A DNA stretch of 59,840 nucleotides, from assembly GCA_017651425.1 (NCBI GenBank), contig JAGCCZ010000028.1, positions 1 to 59,840 on the forward strand, given 5' to 3'. The translations under genes were made by a program, and so were the position numbers. This DNA is from Bacteroidales bacterium (GTDB taxonomy: Bacteria; Bacteroidota; Bacteroidia; Bacteroidales; WCHB1-69). The notes beneath the pieces are model-generated. The model was given only the letters and a program-made list of their open reading frames with translations. It was not told the DNA's origin and searched no databases. Below are positions 28,002 to 36,723 of this stretch, piece after piece (positions within the stretch are counted from its first letter, which is position 1; the number at the start of each line of letters is the position of its first letter).

Positions 28002-29474
28002 ATGATCCCCTATATCATCAAAGCACTCCGCAAAAACGAATCCGTCTGCGTCAACGACCTGGGCACCTTCACGCTGCACTATGTGCCTGCCTGCATCCAA
28101 GGGAAAACGATTCTCGCGCCTCACAACGAGATCACGCTTGACACCCACATCGAGCATGACGAGTACGCCTTCACCAATTTGGTGTGTTTTGAAAAAAAAT
28201 GCCTCATCACGCAGGCCAACCAAGACATCACCCAATGGGTGGAAGAGCTTAAACACGCATTGGAGAACAACAAGAGCGTAGCATTCGAGCACTTCGGCAC
28301 CTTTTCACTCAACGACAAGGGCAAAATCTCCTTCACTTGCGACTATATTCCCGATCTGAACGAGGAGTTCGAGGGAATGGAGAACCTGCACTTGGGCGAA
28401 AACAAGAGCAAGGAAGTTCCGGAAGAGGAGATCAGGGATGAGGAGGTTTTGACAACTGCAGCCATTCCCGCAGTGAAACCGGAGCCCGAGATTATTCCTG
28501 AACCAGAGCCGGAAGTCATCCCGGAACCCGAAGTCACCCCAGAGCCGGAAATCATTCCCGAGCCCGAGATTGTTCCTGAACCAGAGCCTGAAGTTGTCCC
28601 GGAACCGGAGGTCACGCCAGAGCCTGAAGTTGATCCGGAGCCCGAGATCATTCTTGAACCAGAACCAGAAGTCACCCCTGAACCGGAGGTCATGCCAGAG
28701 CCGGAAATCGTTCCTGAACCAGAGATTGTTCCTGAACCAGAGCCCGAAGTTATCCCCGAGTCCATTGAGGAAGAAGAGCCTGTGATTTATAGAAGCGGTG
28801 TAATGGATGGCGAAGAGGAGAAAAGTGAAGAGGAAATTGAAGAAGACAAAAGTGAAAAGGATAACTACACAAAGGATGATGAGAAGGAGGAGGATGAGGA
28901 AGAAAAAGATGATGAAGCTGATGATGAAGATGACGACGACGATGACGAGCATCATTCAAAATGGTGGGTGTGGTTATTGATTCTTCTGTTATTGGCAGGA
29001 CTTGGTGTGGCGGGGTATCTGTTCCGAGACAAAATGCGCCCGGCGCTTGATAATGTAAAGGAGAAATTCTCCAAGAAGGAGCAGGTCGCAGAGCCTGCAG
29101 AGAGTCCCACGTCCGAAACCATTGAGGTCACGATTCCAAAGGAGGAGCCTGTCGAGCCCGTCGTCGAGGAGGTTCCCGAAGAAGAGCCCACACCGGCCGC
29201 CTATACGCCGGAGACCGTCAAGAAGACTGTGGATGGCAAATATCCATACATCCAGTTCGAAACGGGCCATTATTACGTCATCGTGGGCAGCCTGCCCACG
29301 GAAGGCGATGCGGAGCGTCACATCCGAAACCGCAGTCTCAATCAGTATGATCCCAAGCTGGTACTGCAAAAGGGTGTTGGAAACATTCGTGTCTGCGTCG
29401 GCATTTTCGACAGCGAAGAGGAGGCGGAGAATTTCGGCAAGGGCACCGGACTGAAATATTGGGTGCTCAAGTAA
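28002..29474 (+). CDS. HU-like / Pro-Glu-repeat / single-TM / SPOR protein
   Basis: A 490-residue modular membrane protein. Residues 1 to about 135 match the HU-like N-terminal domains of Bacteroidota SPOR proteins (ALRKNESVCVNDLGTFTLHYV ... LENNKSVAFEHFGTFSLNDKGKISF). Residues about 160-253 are a Pro-Glu repeat built from PEPEV, PEPEI and variants. About 260-320 is extremely acidic and ends in runs of Asp. One membrane helix, WWVWLLILLLLAGLGVAGYLF, lies near 321-341. After a second Pro/Glu linker, a SPOR domain fills about 415-490 (YYVIVGSLPTEGDAERHIRN). SPOR domains bind denuded septal peptidoglycan, and the HU-like part would be cytosolic. A link between division site and nucleoid is an inference. 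Confidence 0.9.
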   Translation: MIPYIIKALRKNESVCVNDLGTFTLHYVPACIQGKTILAPHNEITLDTHIEHDEYAFTNLVCFEKKCLITQANQDITQWVEELKHALENNKSVAFEHFGTFSLNDKGKISFTCDYIPDLNEEFEGMENLHLGENKSKEVPEEEIRDEEVLTTAAIPAVKPEPEIIPEPEPEVIPEPEVTPEPEIIPEPEIVPEPEPEVVPEPEVTPEPEVDPEPEIILEPEPEVTPEPEVMPEPEIVPEPEIVPEPEPEVIPESIEEEEPVIYRSGVMDGEEEKSEEEIEEDKSEKDNYTKDDEKEEDEEEKDDEADDEDDDDDDEHHSKWWVWLLILLLLAGLGVAGYLFRDKMRPALDNVKEKFSKKEQVAEPAESPTSETIEVTIPKEEPVEPVVEEVPEEEPTPAAYTPETVKKTVDGKYPYIQFETGHYYVIVGSLPTEGDAERHIRNRSLNQYDPKLVLQKGVGNIRVCVGIFDSEEEAENFGKGTGLKYWVLK

Positions 29475-29501
29475 CCATTCACCAGACAACCTGTTGCAAC
29501 A

Positions 29502-30221
29502 ATGAAAAAGCACATTCCCAACACGCTGACCTGCCTCAACCTCATTTGCGGCACCCTGTCGGTCATGGCCGCCGTAAAAGGCAACTTGGAGATGGCCGCC
29601 ATCTGGATCATCATAGCCGCAGTGTTCGACTTCTTCGACGGATTTGCCGCCCGTATGCTGAAGGTGGCCTCCCCTATCGGCAAGGAGCTGGATTCCCTAT
29701 CGGACGTGGTCTCGTTCGGAGTGGCACCGGCCATGATCATCTACACATGGCTCAACCGCTGTCTGTTCGAGATGCAACCGGCACTCAGCGACAGCCGTTT
29801 CATGGAGTTGATGCCCTTCATTGCACTGCTGGTACCCGCCCTGTCGGCCGTCCGTCTGGCACGCTTCAACATCGACGAGCGCCAGACCACCACCTTCATA
29901 GGGCTTCCCACACCGGCCAACGCCCTGTTTTTGGGATTCATCCCATTAGCCGCCGACAAGTTGGTTTTTCTCAACAATTTCTGGGTTGTCTGGAGCTTTA
30001 CCCTCCTGTTTGCACTGCTGTTGGTCAGTCCCATATCCATGATATCACTAAAGTTCAAAGATTTGAAGTTCAAAGGCATTAACATTGCCCGTTACACACT
30101 GATTATCACAGGATTGGTATTAATTCCAGTCTTCCATTGGGGTGCCTTTCCGCTGATCATTCTGGCCTATATATTGATTTCACTGTTTTTCCACACCCTT
30201 GAAAAATTGCAAGTAATATGA
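29502..30221 (+). CDS. pssA: CDP-diacylglycerol-serine O-phosphatidyltransferase
   Basis: A 239-residue integral membrane enzyme making phosphatidylserine from CDP-diacylglycerol and serine, the step before phosphatidylethanolamine. The CDP-alcohol phosphotransferase motif is seen as FDFFDGFAARMLKVASPIGKELDSLSD near 44-70 (DGxxAR...GxxxDxxxD). The start MKKHIPNTLTCLNLICGTLSV is typical of the PssA of Bacteroidota. Several hydrophobic helices follow. The stop overlaps the next gene's start by 4 bases (ATGA). A phosphatidylserine decarboxylase gene is not in this run. Confidence 0.95.
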   Translation: MKKHIPNTLTCLNLICGTLSVMAAVKGNLEMAAIWIIIAAVFDFFDGFAARMLKVASPIGKELDSLSDVVSFGVAPAMIIYTWLNRCLFEMQPALSDSRFMELMPFIALLVPALSAVRLARFNIDERQTTTFIGLPTPANALFLGFIPLAADKLVFLNNFWVVWSFTLLFALLLVSPISMISLKFKDLKFKGINIARYTLIITGLVLIPVFHWGAFPLIILAYILISLFFHTLEKLQVI

Positions 30222-30805
30222 AGATTTCCTCTATCGCGCTCTTCTGCGGTTCCGCCAAAGGCACAAATCCCATCTATGCGCAATTGGCACGCGACTTTGG
30301 TCACATCTGCGCCCGTCATCAAATCACGCTCTATTATGGCGGCGGCAGTACTGGACTCATGGGCGAGGCCTCCAAGGCGGCCATGAAAAGCGGCGGCACC
30401 GTCATCGGCGTGGCCCCCGACTTTTTCAAAGAAGGTGCCGTGCTGGCCGACTATATCACCGAAATGATTTTCGTGAAGACCATGAGCGAACGGAAGCAGT
30501 TGCTGGAACATCGCGCTGACGCCTTCGTGGCCCTGCCGGGTGGTTACGGCACCATGGACGAGCTTTTCGAAATCATCACGGATGCCCAGTTGGGCATGCA
30601 TGACAAACCCGTGGCGCTATTCAACCCCAACGGATTCTACGACATGCTCATCGACCAGTTGCAACGCTTCTGCGACGAAGGCTTCCTGCGGCTCTTCCAT
30701 CACGAGCTGCTCACCACCGCAACCACATTAGAGGATCTGTTCGCTGGATTGGATAGCTATCGCAACAGCAACGACCACAGCTGGTTAAACAAAATAAGAT
30801 ATTAA
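30218..30805 (+). CDS. LOG-family nucleoside monophosphate phosphoribohydrolase
   Basis: A 195-residue cytosolic protein of the LOG (lysine decarboxylase-like misnamed) family. It contains FCGSAKGTNPIY near 9, YYGGGSTGLMGEAS near 43, the catalytic arginine region MSERKQLLEHRADAFVALPGGYGTMDE near 90-115 with PGGxGTxxE. LOG proteins cleave N6-modified AMP or AMP to a free base and ribose 5-phosphate. In bacteria the physiological role is unclear and 'cytokinin' in the name reflects plants. Last gene of the kinase-kdsB-SPOR-pssA run, coupled to pssA by overlap. Confidence 0.93.
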   Translation: MKISSIALFCGSAKGTNPIYAQLARDFGHICARHQITLYYGGGSTGLMGEASKAAMKSGGTVIGVAPDFFKEGAVLADYITEMIFVKTMSERKQLLEHRADAFVALPGGYGTMDELFEIITDAQLGMHDKPVALFNPNGFYDMLIDQLQRFCDEGFLRLFHHELLTTATTLEDLFAGLDSYRNSNDHSWLNKIRY

Positions 30806-30834
30806 AAGGGACATCAGTTTATACGCCCTTTTTT
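30804..30834. terminator. Bidirectional terminator between convergent genes
   Basis: AAAAGGG (30804-30810) and CCCTTTT (30826-30832) with flanking A and T runs. It overlaps the stop codon regions of both the LOG gene and the minus-strand gene ending at 30814. Confidence 0.75.
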
Positions 30835-31575
30835 CTTACCGAAATCATACGCAATATAGCCCGCCAAATAGAAGGGCTTGGCCCTGTTGAAGGCCATTTG
30901 TTGAATAAAGGGGAACACCATATCGAAGACTGCACCGATCTCCAGTGCCTGTAACCGATAATCGTTTTTGGCAAACTCGAAGTTGAGCCCCGCCTTGGCA
31001 TAAAAACCGGGCCGGAAGGTGGTTTGCAATATTCCCGTAAAAATTCCGGCTCCGCCAATGACATTGTTCAGATTGTGCCGTTCAGGATTGTAACGCACAA
31101 TCTCGGAAAAACCGGTATTATAGTTCAACACTTCCACATAATTGGGGATTCCGATGCCTATGGAAACGCCGGCAGAGAGCTGCAATCCGACCTTCACGCC
31201 ACCCCAATAGGGCTTTTGGTGCAAGGTGCGTTGGTAACCGTAACCGCCGTGCAGGAAAAAGAGGGTGTAAAGCTGCCCGTACCGGCAAGGGCGGACGCCT
31301 GTATAGAGGGTGTTGATAGAGCGGACCGACTTGGGGTGCTTGTTGTACAAAAGCTCTATCTCCCAAAAATGCTTGTTGAGAATGTCGGGGGTGCGGCCGT
31401 GCTGGAAGCCGACACCGAAGCCGCTGGTATGCACCATCAGCTCCATATTCCACTCTTTGACTGTGACATCATGATAAAACTCTCCCACCTCCTGCGCCCG
31501 AGCGGGGAGCGCAAGGAACAAGGTTCCGCACAACACAAGTGCCGGGAAAATGTTGCGAAGGCGAGAATGCCACAT
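30814..31575 (-). CDS. Exported barrel-like protein, unknown function
   Basis: A 253-residue protein. Start placed at MWHSRLRNIFPALVLCGTLFLALPARAQ, which is a clean signal peptide; the open frame extends 31 codons further but would overlap the small lipoprotein gene. The mature chain has many short strands with glycine and aromatics (GFGVGFQHGRTP, LFFLHGGYGYQRTL, VGLQLSAGVSIGIG, FYAKAGLNFEFAK) and a final YLAGYIAYDFGKKK, as in small outer-membrane barrels. I know it only as a conserved Bacteroidota hypothetical. It follows the 44-residue lipoprotein gene by 10 bases, so the two form an operon. Confidence 0.8.
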   Translation of the reverse strand: MWHSRLRNIFPALVLCGTLFLALPARAQEVGEFYHDVTVKEWNMELMVHTSGFGVGFQHGRTPDILNKHFWEIELLYNKHPKSVRSINTLYTGVRPCRYGQLYTLFFLHGGYGYQRTLHQKPYWGGVKVGLQLSAGVSIGIGIPNYVEVLNYNTGFSEIVRYNPERHNLNNVIGGAGIFTGILQTTFRPGFYAKAGLNFEFAKNDYRLQALEIGAVFDMVFPFIQQMAFNRAKPFYLAGYIAYDFGKKKGRIN

Positions 31576-31585
31576 CGTAAGTTGT

Positions 31586-31720
31586 CTATTTGGACACTTC
31601 CTCAGACACGGAATAACACTTATAGTGACCGTAAGCAGCACATTTGCTCTGAGTCTCGCAGGCGGCAAAGATTACAATGGCGCAAAAAAAGAGGAAACCC
31701 AATACAATATTCTTTTTCAT
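31586..31720 (-). CDS. 44-residue lipoprotein
   Basis: A complete small gene. ATG at 31720, stop TAG at 31586-31588. The product begins MKKNIVLGFLFFCAIVIFAAC, a lipoprotein signal with lipobox FAAC (lipidated C21), leaving a mature peptide of only 24 residues that contains KCAAYGHYKCYSV. Tiny lipoproteins with a 'K-CPAYG-Y' core occur in Bacteroidota, but their role is unknown to me. A -7 box lies 24 bases upstream, and the barrel-like gene follows 10 bases downstream. Support: signal peptide, promoter spacing, and the close fit to the next start codon. Confidence 0.8.
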   Translation of the reverse strand: MKKNIVLGFLFFCAIVIFAACETQSKCAAYGHYKCYSVSEEVSK

Positions 31721-31744
31721 TTTCGTTATTGAATTTAAAGTTTG

Positions 31745-31752
31745 CAAAAGTA
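31745..31752 (-). promoter_or_regulatory. -7 box for the small lipoprotein operon
   Basis: TACTTTTG on the minus strand, 24 bases before the ATG of the 44-residue gene. Confidence 0.7.
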
Positions 31753-31802
31753 CTTAAAATTAAAACACTAACGGATGTTTTATAAATTTATTTTATAAAC
31801 AG

Positions 31803-33257
31803 TTGAGATTTAAATTCTTAAATATCATATTGCTCTTTTTGACGGTTCATGTCGGGCTTTTTGCCCAACGTAATCCGCCCAAAATCCCCGTTCCCATCCG
31901 ATTGGACTCATATCCGCAACTTGCTGAAGATCTGCTCTTTTACTTTGAAAATCACGGATATCCGTTTGCCACCGTCACGCTGCAAAGCGCCAATCCCGAC
32001 GCAGGCGACTTCACCCCGCGCATCGTCATCGACACCAATCTGTTTGTCACCTTCGACTCTATCGTGATCAAGGGTGACGTGAAGTTGGCGCCAGGGTTTC
32101 TCTATCCCTACCTCGGCTTGAAGCGCGGAAAGCCCTATCAGGAACAACTCATGCGACAAGCCCGCCAGAAGCTGGAGGAGCTGCCCTACGCCACAGTCCT
32201 CCGTGATGCCGATGTCTCCTTTGTCAAGGACAAAGCCTACTTATACGTCTATCTTGACAAGCGACAAGCCAGCCGTTTCGACGGGTATCTCGGCATCGTG
32301 CCCACCGATGAACGCACCGGGAAGATTTCATTCCATGGAGAACTCGACTTGGCGCTGCGCAACCTTTTCCATCTGGGTGAAAGCATATTGATAGACTGGA
32401 ACGGCTACGGTCGCCGCTCCCAAAAGCTCAATCTCTCCGTCCGTTTCCCCTACCTTTTCCGCACCCGTTTCGGCGTCAACGGCGTTTTCTCCCTTGACAA
32501 GCAAGACACCTCCTACACCACCGTCTCCTTGCAGGCAGGCATCCCCTACTCATTCATCAACAACAGCTACATCGAGCCCTATTTCAACTTCGAGAATTCG
32601 ACAGTGCTCCATTCTGAAGCGCCGTCCGCCGGCAACGAGAACCTATATGCAAGCTATCGCAAGACGCTCTACGGCCTTCGAATGCGATACCGAAAACTGG
32701 ATTACCTATACAATCCCCGACGCGGTTTCGATATCAGCGCCGACCTTTCCGCCGGGAGCCGGCTTCTTCGCGCAACCGGCAACGAATCCGACTATGGAAC
32801 GGAATCACATGCCACGGGCTCCTATCGCCTCACGGGGGATGTGCGCGGATACATCCCGCTCGGCAAACGCTGGGTGCTCGTTCCCCGGACTCAAGCTGGC
32901 TCGCTGCTCTCAGGACCACATGGCGAGAACGAGCTCTTCAAAATCGCAGGCGTGGACTTCATCCGCGGTTTCAACCCCAACGAATTGATTGCCAGCACCT
33001 ACTGGTTGTATTCCATGGAAGTGCGACTGATTTTTGCCAAAAAGTCCTTCGTTCACCTCTTCTTCGACGGCGGCATTTATGAGCAGCAACTGACGGGGCG
33101 TTATCTCCACGATGCGCCCTTCGGTTTCGGTGCCGGCGTCAACATCGCCGTCCGCTCGGGTACATTTTATTTGGAATACGCCTTGGGACGACAAATGAAG
33201 AATCCCATCTCCCTAAAAAGGGGGATTATCCATTTCGGCGTAAAAGTCGATTTCTGA
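31803..33257 (+). CDS. Omp85-family (TamA/BamA-like) outer-membrane protein
   Basis: A 484-residue exported protein. The start codon is TTG at 31803: no in-frame ATG or GTG precedes it, and the encoded MRFKFLNIILLFLTVHVGLFAQ is a proper signal peptide. Residues about 35-150 look like POTRA-type repeats (FDSIVIKGDVKLAPGFLYPYLGLKRGKPY). The rest is a 16-strand-type barrel with the diagnostic loop motif FIRGFNPNELIAS near 384 (the VRGF/Y motif that reaches into the barrel) and the end HFGVKVDF. With few POTRA domains it is closer in layout to TamA or a lipid/protein exporter than to the essential BamA. Function inferred only. Confidence 0.88.
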   Translation: MRFKFLNIILLFLTVHVGLFAQRNPPKIPVPIRLDSYPQLAEDLLFYFENHGYPFATVTLQSANPDAGDFTPRIVIDTNLFVTFDSIVIKGDVKLAPGFLYPYLGLKRGKPYQEQLMRQARQKLEELPYATVLRDADVSFVKDKAYLYVYLDKRQASRFDGYLGIVPTDERTGKISFHGELDLALRNLFHLGESILIDWNGYGRRSQKLNLSVRFPYLFRTRFGVNGVFSLDKQDTSYTTVSLQAGIPYSFINNSYIEPYFNFENSTVLHSEAPSAGNENLYASYRKTLYGLRMRYRKLDYLYNPRRGFDISADLSAGSRLLRATGNESDYGTESHATGSYRLTGDVRGYIPLGKRWVLVPRTQAGSLLSGPHGENELFKIAGVDFIRGFNPNELIASTYWLYSMEVRLIFAKKSFVHLFFDGGIYEQQLTGRYLHDAPFGFGAGVNIAVRSGTFYLEYALGRQMKNPISLKRGIIHFGVKVDF

Positions 33258-33260
33258 AGA

Positions 33261-33887
33261 TCAGATGTCGAAGGTGACCGTTTCGTGGATACCCAACTCG
33301 TGCGCAATCCCCATCAGCACTTTGTCGATCTTGTCCTTGACAAACTCCTCCGACTCGATAATGTGGAGATTAGGATGTGACTGCCAAGCACGGATGAGAT
33401 TATTATCCACCGACACAGCCTCCTCAATGGTCTCCATGCGAGCGGAATTGTTGCTCAGCGTGTAACTGTTCGGAGCGCCCTTGGCACTGGTGCAGAGGTG
33501 AAAAACCGCCTTGTATCGCGCCAACAAGTCCTCTTCTGTCAAGTTGACTGAAGCGAGAAGACGCTTCCAGTCTTCAGGTGTCATATAGGCAGAAATGTCC
33601 ATCGCCCCGCGATCGTTGATGACCAAAGCCGGTTTGCCAGTGGCCTCCGCAATCCGGTAAAAGGAGTCCTCCATCTGCAACAAAAAGGTCAGCATGTTTT
33701 TTTCGGTCTCGAAATAGAGATGCCGGTCGTGGGTCAAGAAATCGGCACCCGCGTTGATAAAGAGGGTTGCCGCCTCTGGAAGCGAGAACACGGCATAGCC
33801 CAATTTGGAGAAGACCTCCTCGATGCGCTCCGTCGTGGTGGTCTTGCCGGCACACGGGCCGCCGGTAAGGACGATTTTTGTAATCAT
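33261..33887 (-). CDS. AAA_28-type P-loop ATPase/kinase
   Basis: A 208-residue cytosolic protein starting MITKIVLTGGPCAGKTTTTERI; a TTG eight codons upstream is less likely, because it would place the start inside the -7 region. Walker A is GGPCAGKTTT near 8-17, and a Walker B-like hydrophobic strand with acid is PALVINDRGAMD near 90. The family (PF13521-type) includes NadR-like kinase domains and the TTD14-type proteins of eukaryotes. No NMN adenylyltransferase part is present. The substrate is unknown. Its end is only 3 bases from the end of the convergent Omp85-family gene, and no terminator is visible between them. Confidence 0.88.
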   Translation of the reverse strand: MITKIVLTGGPCAGKTTTTERIEEVFSKLGYAVFSLPEAATLFINAGADFLTHDRHLYFETEKNMLTFLLQMEDSFYRIAEATGKPALVINDRGAMDISAYMTPEDWKRLLASVNLTEEDLLARYKAVFHLCTSAKGAPNSYTLSNNSARMETIEEAVSVDNNLIRAWQSHPNLHIIESEEFVKDKIDKVLMGIAHELGIHETVTFDI

Positions 33888-33908
33888 AAGGGACTTTTTT
33901 AGCAGCCG

Positions 33909-33916
33909 CAAAAATA
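33909..33916 (-). promoter_or_regulatory. -7 box for the AAA_28 gene
   Basis: TATTTTTG on the minus strand, 22 bases before the ATG. Confidence 0.65.
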
Positions 33917-33963
33917 CAAAAAATAGCGGTCAACAGCAGTGTCATGTTGAGCAACCCGACAAA

Positions 33964-33982
33964 AAAGCCCGTAAAACAGGGC
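33964..33982 (-). terminator. Terminator-like hairpin on the minus strand in a divergent promoter region
   Basis: On the minus strand AGCCC, a loop of eight, GGGCT and then a T run (33961-33966). It lies between two divergent promoters with no minus-strand gene ending here, so it could stop antisense transcripts from the flippase gene. Confidence 0.5.
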
Positions 33983-33985
33983 TCG

Positions 33986-34014
33986 TTTGCGAGACACTTT
34001 TTTTATTATCTTTG
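33986..34014 (+). promoter_or_regulatory. Promoter of the flippase operon
   Basis: TTTG at 33986-33989, a 17-base spacer, TATCTTTG at 34007-34014, 18 bases before the ATG at 34032. Confidence 0.7.
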
Positions 34015-34031
34015 CACTTTGTTTCAAAAAA

Positions 34032-35351
34032 ATGACCGACAAGATTCTCAGCACCCTCTTCACCAAGATTTTCGCCACCTTCATCATGCTGTTGGTGGTC
34101 ATCTTGAACACCAACACATTCGGTGCGGAGGGAACGGGCACCATTGCCTTGGTCATCTTGGGATTGGCGCTTTTGCAGGTGCTTGCCAACTTCTGCGGCG
34201 GCACCACCTTGGTCTATCTCACCCCGCAGAAGAAACTGTTTCAGTTGCTGTTCCTCTCATATACCTGGGCACTGTTCAGCAACGCGGCCGGCCTCGTCGT
34301 CCTGTACCTGCTGGACTTGGTGCCCAAAGAATACATGATCTACCTGATCATCATGACGCTGGTGGACAGCGTATATAGCATCCACACCTGCGTCATGCAG
34401 GGCAAGGAGGACATCCGCACCTTCAACATCTTCCAGCTCACCCAAGCCACACTGCTGCTCATATTCATGGGCGTGGCGCTGCTCACTTGCCGCCTGACGC
34501 ATCTCACGCCCGACATACGCATCTACCTGTGTGCCTACATCTTGTCGTACCTCCTGCCCACCATCGGAACCTGTTTCTATATCGGCAAGCGCGTGGATCA
34601 TCCCGACTTCGAAAACATCGGGCCGCTTTTCAAGGAGATGTTCAAGTTAGGCTTTTGGAACCAGTTAGCCAACCTGACACAGCTGCTCACCTACCGGCTC
34701 AACTACTACTTCATCGAGAACTTCATCGGACGCGAATCCGTGGGCATTTACGAACTGGGCACCCGCATTTCCGAAGCCATCTGGATTTTGCCGCGCAGCA
34801 TCAGCGTGGTGCAATATGCGCGCATCTCCAACAGCACGGACGACGAGTACGACAAGAAGCTCACACTTGGGCTGTTAAAGATTGTCTTCATGTTCGCCTT
34901 GCTCGCGGTAATCTGCCTGCTCCTGCTGCCGGCCTCTGTGCTGGGTTGGATATTTGGTCCCGAATTCGTTCTTTCAAAGCCCGTCATTTGCAGCTTGTTG
35001 CCGGGTATCCTATGCCTCTCCTGCACTTCCATCCTCACCCACCACTTCTCCGGTCACGGCAAATACTGGGTCAACGCCGTCAGCTCCGTCACGGGACTCA
35101 CCGTGACCGCTGTGCTGGGGCTCACACTCATACCACGGGCCACGGAAGTCGGCACACTGCATGCGCTCCAGACTGCCGGATGGATATCCTCCTGCGCATA
35201 CGGATCCTCGCTGCTCATCTCACTCATCGTTTTCATCATAATGTTCCATCCTCATGCCAATGAATTCCTCATTTCGCGGGAAGACAGGCTTCTTTTCAAG
35301 TCGATTATCATAGAAAAAATCAAAAATATCAAACAAAAAAAATCCAAATAA
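34032..35351 (+). CDS. Polysaccharide flippase (Wzx-like, MOP superfamily)
   Basis: A 439-residue inner-membrane protein with 12 or more hydrophobic helices, the layout of O-antigen/teichoic flippases. Start [19 protein letters not shown]; the ORF upstream overlaps the promoter. Typical pieces are [32 protein letters not shown] near 27-58 and [27 protein letters not shown] near 217-243. The C-terminus is Lys-rich. It moves lipid-linked oligosaccharide across the inner membrane. A GT2 glycosyltransferase gene follows after 5 bases, so the pair likely serves one glycan. No polymerase or other transferases are nearby, so this is not a full O-antigen locus. Confidence 0.88.
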   Translation: MTDKILSTLFTKIFATFIMLLVVILNTNTFGAEGTGTIALVILGLALLQVLANFCGGTTLVYLTPQKKLFQLLFLSYTWALFSNAAGLVVLYLLDLVPKEYMIYLIIMTLVDSVYSIHTCVMQGKEDIRTFNIFQLTQATLLLIFMGVALLTCRLTHLTPDIRIYLCAYILSYLLPTIGTCFYIGKRVDHPDFENIGPLFKEMFKLGFWNQLANLTQLLTYRLNYYFIENFIGRESVGIYELGTRISEAIWILPRSISVVQYARISNSTDDEYDKKLTLGLLKIVFMFALLAVICLLLLPASVLGWIFGPEFVLSKPVICSLLPGILCLSCTSILTHHFSGHGKYWVNAVSSVTGLTVTAVLGLTLIPRATEVGTLHALQTAGWISSCAYGSSLLISLIVFIIMFHPHANEFLISREDRLLFKSIIIEKIKNIKQKKSK

Positions 35352-35356
35352 AAAAG

Positions 35357-36091
35357 ATGAAGCTATCCATTGTCATACCTGTTTACAACGAGGCCAAGAC
35401 CATCACCGCCATTTTGGACAAGGTGCTGGCCGTAAAACTGATCAACGACATCGGCAAAGAGTTAGTTTTGGTCAACGACGGCTCCTCCGACAACTCATTA
35501 GAGGTTATTGCGGCGTACGCCGAAGCCCATCCAGAAGCAGAGATCCGCTATTACGACCAGCCCTGCAACATGGGCAAGGGTGCGGCGCTGCACCGCGGCA
35601 TTGCAGACAGCACAGGCGACTACATCATCATCCAAGATGCTGATTTGGAGTATGATCCCGAAGAGTACAACCTTTTGCTCAAACCCGTCGTCTTAGGATT
35701 TGCCGATGTGGTTTACGGTTCCCGCTACCTTGGGGGTACTCCGCACCGCATCCTCTTCTATTGGCACACCAAGGGCAACAAACTCCTCACCCGCGTTTCC
35801 AATTGGTTCACCAACCTGAATCTCACCGACATGGAGACCTGCTACAAGATGGCGCGCGCCGACATCTTCAAGCGGCTTTATCTCCAGGAAAAACGCTTCG
35901 GCTTCGAGCCTGAAGTCACCGCAAAGCTCGCCCGCATGGCCAAGAAGGAGCACATCCGCATCTACGAGGTACCCATCTCCTACTACGGACGCACCTACGC
36001 CGAAGGTAAGAAAATAGGCTGGAAAGACGGTGTCCGCACCCTCTACTGCATCCTCAAGTACAATTGTTTTTCAAAAAGATACCTGAAATAA
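35357..36091 (+). CDS. Family 2 glycosyltransferase (DPM1-like)
   Basis: A 244-residue GT-A fold enzyme: [16 protein letters not shown] at the start, [13 protein letters not shown] near 37, [33 protein letters not shown] near 71-103 with the DAD metal motif. [28 protein letters not shown] near 166 is typical of dolichyl/undecaprenyl-phosphate mannose or glucose synthases. No C-terminal membrane helices are visible. It probably transfers a hexose from a nucleotide sugar to a polyprenyl phosphate. Starts 5 bases after the flippase gene. Confidence 0.93.
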   Translation: MKLSIVIPVYNEAKTITAILDKVLAVKLINDIGKELVLVNDGSSDNSLEVIAAYAEAHPEAEIRYYDQPCNMGKGAALHRGIADSTGDYIIIQDADLEYDPEEYNLLLKPVVLGFADVVYGSRYLGGTPHRILFYWHTKGNKLLTRVSNWFTNLNLTDMETCYKMARADIFKRLYLQEKRFGFEPEVTAKLARMAKKEHIRIYEVPISYYGRTYAEGKKIGWKDGVRTLYCILKYNCFSKRYLK

Positions 36092-36159
36092 TTCTTCAAC
36101 CGAAAGCCACATACACACTCGTGACACTTGGGTTCCACTCCTCAAACATTCCAGTTCTC

Positions 36160-36717
36160 ATGACCTTAGAAGAAAGAATATCTCGCTTAGAAGATATTGA
36201 ATCCATTCGGTATCTGCAATCTAAATACCAGCGTTGTCTTGACACCCGCGATTTCGACGGACTGGCCGATTGTTTCACCGACGATGTAACATCCTCTTAC
36301 GGCAATGGCTCGATGTCCTATCAGGGCAAGGAGGCCGTAATGGAATTCCTGTGCAGCGTCATGAAGCTGGACATGCCCTCCACCCATCTTATCCACGGGG
36401 GCGAAATCGACATTCTCAGCCCAGACACGGCAACTGCAAAATGGTACTTGGAGGACCATCTCCTCCATGAAAAATTCCTGGTCGAGCTGCACGGCGCCGC
36501 CATCTACACCGTTCAGTATGCCAAAGCAGAGGGCTGTTGGCGCATAAAGGACATCGGCTATGAACGATGCTACGAATATGTGGAGGCCAGAGGCTTGTTG
36601 AACATCCTCACACTCCGAAAAAAGACTTTCCTCAAGAGGGTCAAAAAGAGTGACCCCGCCAAACTCGGCCGATACGGGCAATTATTCCAGTATAAAGTCT
36701 TGAAAAAAAAGAAATAG
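36160..36717 (+). CDS. SnoaL-like (NTF2 fold) protein
   Basis: A 185-residue protein starting MTLEERISRLEDIESIRYLQSKYQRCLDTRDFDGLADCFTDDVTSSYGNG, the usual opening of SnoaL_4-type NTF2-like domains (D/E-IR-L---Y---LD-rDwd-la-lFtdD). These domains form cone-shaped pockets in small cyclases, isomerases and hydratases, or simply bind ligands. Here there is an extra basic C-terminal tail after about residue 150 that ends KYKVLKKKK. The longer open frame upstream overlaps the glycosyltransferase end and was not used. It lies 6 bases before the EFR1 ferredoxin gene. Reaction unknown. Confidence 0.82.
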   Translation: MTLEERISRLEDIESIRYLQSKYQRCLDTRDFDGLADCFTDDVTSSYGNGSMSYQGKEAVMEFLCSVMKLDMPSTHLIHGGEIDILSPDTATAKWYLEDHLLHEKFLVELHGAAIYTVQYAKAEGCWRIKDIGYERCYEYVEARGLLNILTLRKKTFLKRVKKSDPAKLGRYGQLFQYKVLKKKK

Positions 36718-36723
36718 CCGACT

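Noticed and set aside
28480..28760. Repeated DNA units suggestive of a CRISPR-like array
   Set aside because: The repeats are in frame, unequal and encode Pro-Glu units of the SPOR protein; there are no spacers or cas genes.
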